A DNA stretch of 56,457 nucleotides, taken from an uncultured Rhodobiaceae bacterium (GTDB lineage: Bacteria; Pseudomonadota; Alphaproteobacteria; RS24). Of this stretch, positions 54,854 through 56,457 are shown in pieces. Within the stretch, counting starts at the first letter, position 1. The number at the start of each line of letters is the position of its first letter. The stretch is taken from NCBI GenBank assembly GCA_937876775.1, contig CALEFA010000031.1, positions 1 through 56,457 on the forward strand. The letters run 5' to 3'. The translations under genes were made by a program, and so were the position numbers. The notes under the pieces were generated by a model. The model saw nothing but the letters and a program-made list of their open reading frames with translations. It ran no database searches and was not told the origin of the DNA.

Positions 54854-56134
54854 TCAATCAGCAAAAATCGGTAAACATAATACACCCTGACAAACATCCT
54901 GCTGCTGAAGAGCGGCAAGCGCATTGTTGAGCGACGATTCGTCTACTTCGTGGGTTATAAATACCACGGGTAAGAAGCCACCGCTATTACTGCTTGAACG
55001 CTGGATCACTTCTTCAATAGAAACCCCGTTTTCCGCCAATATCTGTGTCGCCTTAGCCATGCTGCCAGGCTTGTCGGCGAGACCGGCACGCAAATAATAC
55101 TCCCATTCGGGGGCTTTTTGCGACGATGGTGTGTGCATTTGCGATACCGGCGCCGAAAATAACGGACGACCGAAGCCAAGCGCCAAATCGGCAATATCGG
55201 CCAAAACAGCTGAAGCTGTAGCGCCGCCGCCTGCCCCGGGGCCTTGTAAGAATAAATCACCCAAAGGCGTGGCCCGCACCATTACCGCATTAAGCTCCTG
55301 ACGAACTTGCGCCAGATTATTATTGCGCCGCACCAACATCGGCGTGACGCGCTGATACACGGCGCCTTGATGGCGCTCGCTGACACCAACGAGACGGATG
55401 ACGCAGTCAAATTGGCTCGCGAAGAAAATGTCTTGCGGAGAAATCGCTTGAATGCCAGCAACCGGCATTTTTGTGTAATCCGGCGCCAGACCAAAGGCCA
55501 AAGCCGATAGGAGAGATAATTTTTGTGCCGCATCGACGCCACTGATGTCCAGTGTCGGGTCGGCCTCGGCAAAACCTTTGACCTGCGCCTCATCAAGGGC
55601 ATCCTCAAAGCTCAGTTTAGCCTCTTCCATGCGGGTCAAAATATAATTGCATGTACCATTTAAAATGCCTGACAAGCGGGTAATCTGATTGCCTGCCAAC
55701 CCTTCGCGCAAGGCTTTAATCACCGGAATACCGCCCGCGACGGCCGCCTCATAGGCCAATGGCACGGCTAAGCCGTCGGGCCTAGCAGACAAATCTGACA
55801 ACTCTGAAGCATGGGCTGCCAGCAGCGCCTTATTGGCACTCACAACCGGCTTCCCAGCCTGCAAACTAGCCTTCACCACGTCATAGGCGGTGCCATCCTG
55901 CCCACCAATCAGCTCGACAATCACATCAACTGTCTCATCAGCCACCATGTCCAGCGGGTCGGTGACAAACGGCAGGCCACTGATATCAAAACCGCGATCC
56001 TTATTTTTGTCACGCGCGCTCACACAGCTCAGGCTTACCCCTTCAATCGCGCCAGCGAGAATTTGCTGGGCTACCGTGGCGCCAACTGTGCCGAGACCTG
56101 CGAGGCCGACGCGTAAATGAGGCTTGTCGCTCAC
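54854..56134 (-). CDS. hom: Homoserine dehydrogenase
   Basis: It converts aspartate semialdehyde to homoserine for methionine and threonine synthesis. The 426-residue protein has the NAD(P) fold VGLAGLGTVGATVAQQIL, the catalytic core AVAGGIPVIKALREGLAG and GILNGTCNYILTRM, and a C-terminal ACT domain (LADKPGSMAKATQILAENG) for allosteric control. The start is GTG 56134, overlapping the aminotransferase stop as GTGA. The gene continues the operon from the aminotransferase. Confidence 0.95.
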   Translation of the reverse strand: MSDKPHLRVGLAGLGTVGATVAQQILAGAIEGVSLSCVSARDKNKDRGFDISGLPFVTDPLDMVADETVDVIVELIGGQDGTAYDVVKASLQAGKPVVSANKALLAAHASELSDLSARPDGLAVPLAYEAAVAGGIPVIKALREGLAGNQITRLSGILNGTCNYILTRMEEAKLSFEDALDEAQVKGFAEADPTLDISGVDAAQKLSLLSALAFGLAPDYTKMPVAGIQAISPQDIFFASQFDCVIRLVGVSERHQGAVYQRVTPMLVRRNNNLAQVRQELNAVMVRATPLGDLFLQGPGAGGGATASAVLADIADLALGFGRPLFSAPVSQMHTPSSQKAPEWEYYLRAGLADKPGSMAKATQILAENGVSIEEVIQRSSSNSGGFLPVVFITHEVDESSLNNALAALQQQDVCQGVLCLPIFAD

Positions 56135-56457
56135 GTCGCTTTACCTTTGTGGTGATCCATAAATCGTTTCAAATTGCGTCCGGCTTGGCGAATGCGCTGT
56201 TCGTTCTCAACCAGAGCGATGCGCACGTAATCGTCGCCATATTCACCAAAACCAATACCCGGTGACACCGCAATATCGGCCTCTTGCAGCAATAGAGTTG
56301 AAAACTCAAGCGACTTCATCCCTTCGAAAGGTGCTGGGATCTTGCCCCATGCAAACATTGTAGCCTGCGGCGACGGCACATCCCAACCAGCCCGCGAGAA
56401 CACGTCAATTAAGACGTCACGGCGTTCCTTATAGACTTTGCGAATATCGCGAATGAC
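56131..56457 (-). CDS. PLP aminotransferase, C-terminal part (cut by window edge)
   Basis: The last 108 codons of a fold-type I aminotransferase; the start lies beyond the window. The segment PQATMFAWGKIPAPF and the end ADIAVSPGIGFGEYGDDYVRIALVENEQRIRQA match the LL-diaminopimelate/alanine aminotransferase (AlaC/DapL-like) group, with the substrate-binding Arg in YVRIALV. In alphaproteobacteria this gene normally precedes hom. The stop overlaps the hom GTG start, so the two are coupled. Confidence 0.88.
   Translation of the reverse strand, partial: VIRDIRKVYKERRDVLIDVFSRAGWDVPSPQATMFAWGKIPAPFEGMKSLEFSTLLLQEADIAVSPGIGFGEYGDDYVRIALVENEQRIRQAGRNLKRFMDHHKGKAT

Noticed and set aside
1-56457. CRISPR arrays, prophage, insertion sequences or rRNA genes
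   Set aside because: No regularly spaced repeats, integrase, transposase or rRNA-like sequence was seen anywhere in the window.

Overview
The window looks like chromosomal DNA of a free-living alphaproteobacterium with moderate GC. It carries neighbourhoods typical of that class: argS–SPOR–nagZ–scpA–scpB–tatABC, dgt/erpA/xth, valS–tolC–pcm, aapJQMP, an ETC complex I (NDUFS4-like) accessory subunit, and aminotransferase–hom–glpX–recJ. Intergenic gaps are short, many start and stop codons overlap, and four convergent gene pairs share a 4-base stop overlap. This fits a compact, probably marine lineage. SAR116-like is my guess from gene order, not something the sequence proves. I see no phage, insertion sequence, integrase, CRISPR array or rRNA operon, and no stretch over 300 bases without a gene.

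Layout. 1–8267 (minus) is a long housekeeping operon from dgt and argS through SPOR, nagZ, scpA and scpB, then an unexpected ABC ATPase, to tatA, tatB and a tatC cut by the window edge. 8406–9542 (plus) is erpA and xth. 9592–16962 holds ilvD, a TauE/SafE permease, valS, tolC and pcm. 17135–17420 has tRNA-Cys and tRNA-Asn with a strong terminator. 17522–19939 is a small accessory patch: an HxlR regulator divergent from an SDR protein lacking the catalytic Tyr/Lys, then an epimerase broken by one extra base in an A7 run.

20064–26994 is the most distinctive block. A class I photolyase, an FAD amine-oxidase-like protein, DUF1365 and a Cfa-family methyltransferase run rightwards. They meet a leftward SDR, a DUF6134-like exported protein and a ChrR-like cupin protein. 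Photolyase, lipid-modifying enzymes and ChrR belong together in the sigma-E/ChrR singlet-oxygen response of Rhodobacter. Here there is no sigma factor gene, and the ChrR anti-sigma domain has lost its zinc ligands.

27102–36799 carries cysteine synthase, a GNAT, the general L-amino-acid ABC transporter aapJQMP, a cystathionine beta-lyase-like enzyme, a Sel1 protein, a PuuD-like amidotransferase, a patatin-like protein and a tiny membrane protein. Next to tRNA-Arg, 37091–38671 holds a truncated hydrolase and two distantly paralogous small membrane proteins of unknown function. Each has a strong Shine-Dalgarno and its own terminator, and the first is preceded by a tandem palindromic repeat. 38750–46979 has the complex I accessory subunit, an exported cyclase, a lipid A-type acyltransferase convergent with a GT10 glycosyltransferase, a GST, a thiolase-like protein, an old yellow enzyme, a truncated MarR remnant and a fatty acid desaturase. 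47065–52034 has tRNA-Pro, a thioesterase, a double cold-shock protein, a sirtuin with a hydrolase, glyoxalase I with an exported repeat protein, an exported MsrA and tRNA-Glu. 52078–56457 (minus) is recJ, glpX, hom and the end of an aminotransferase gene.
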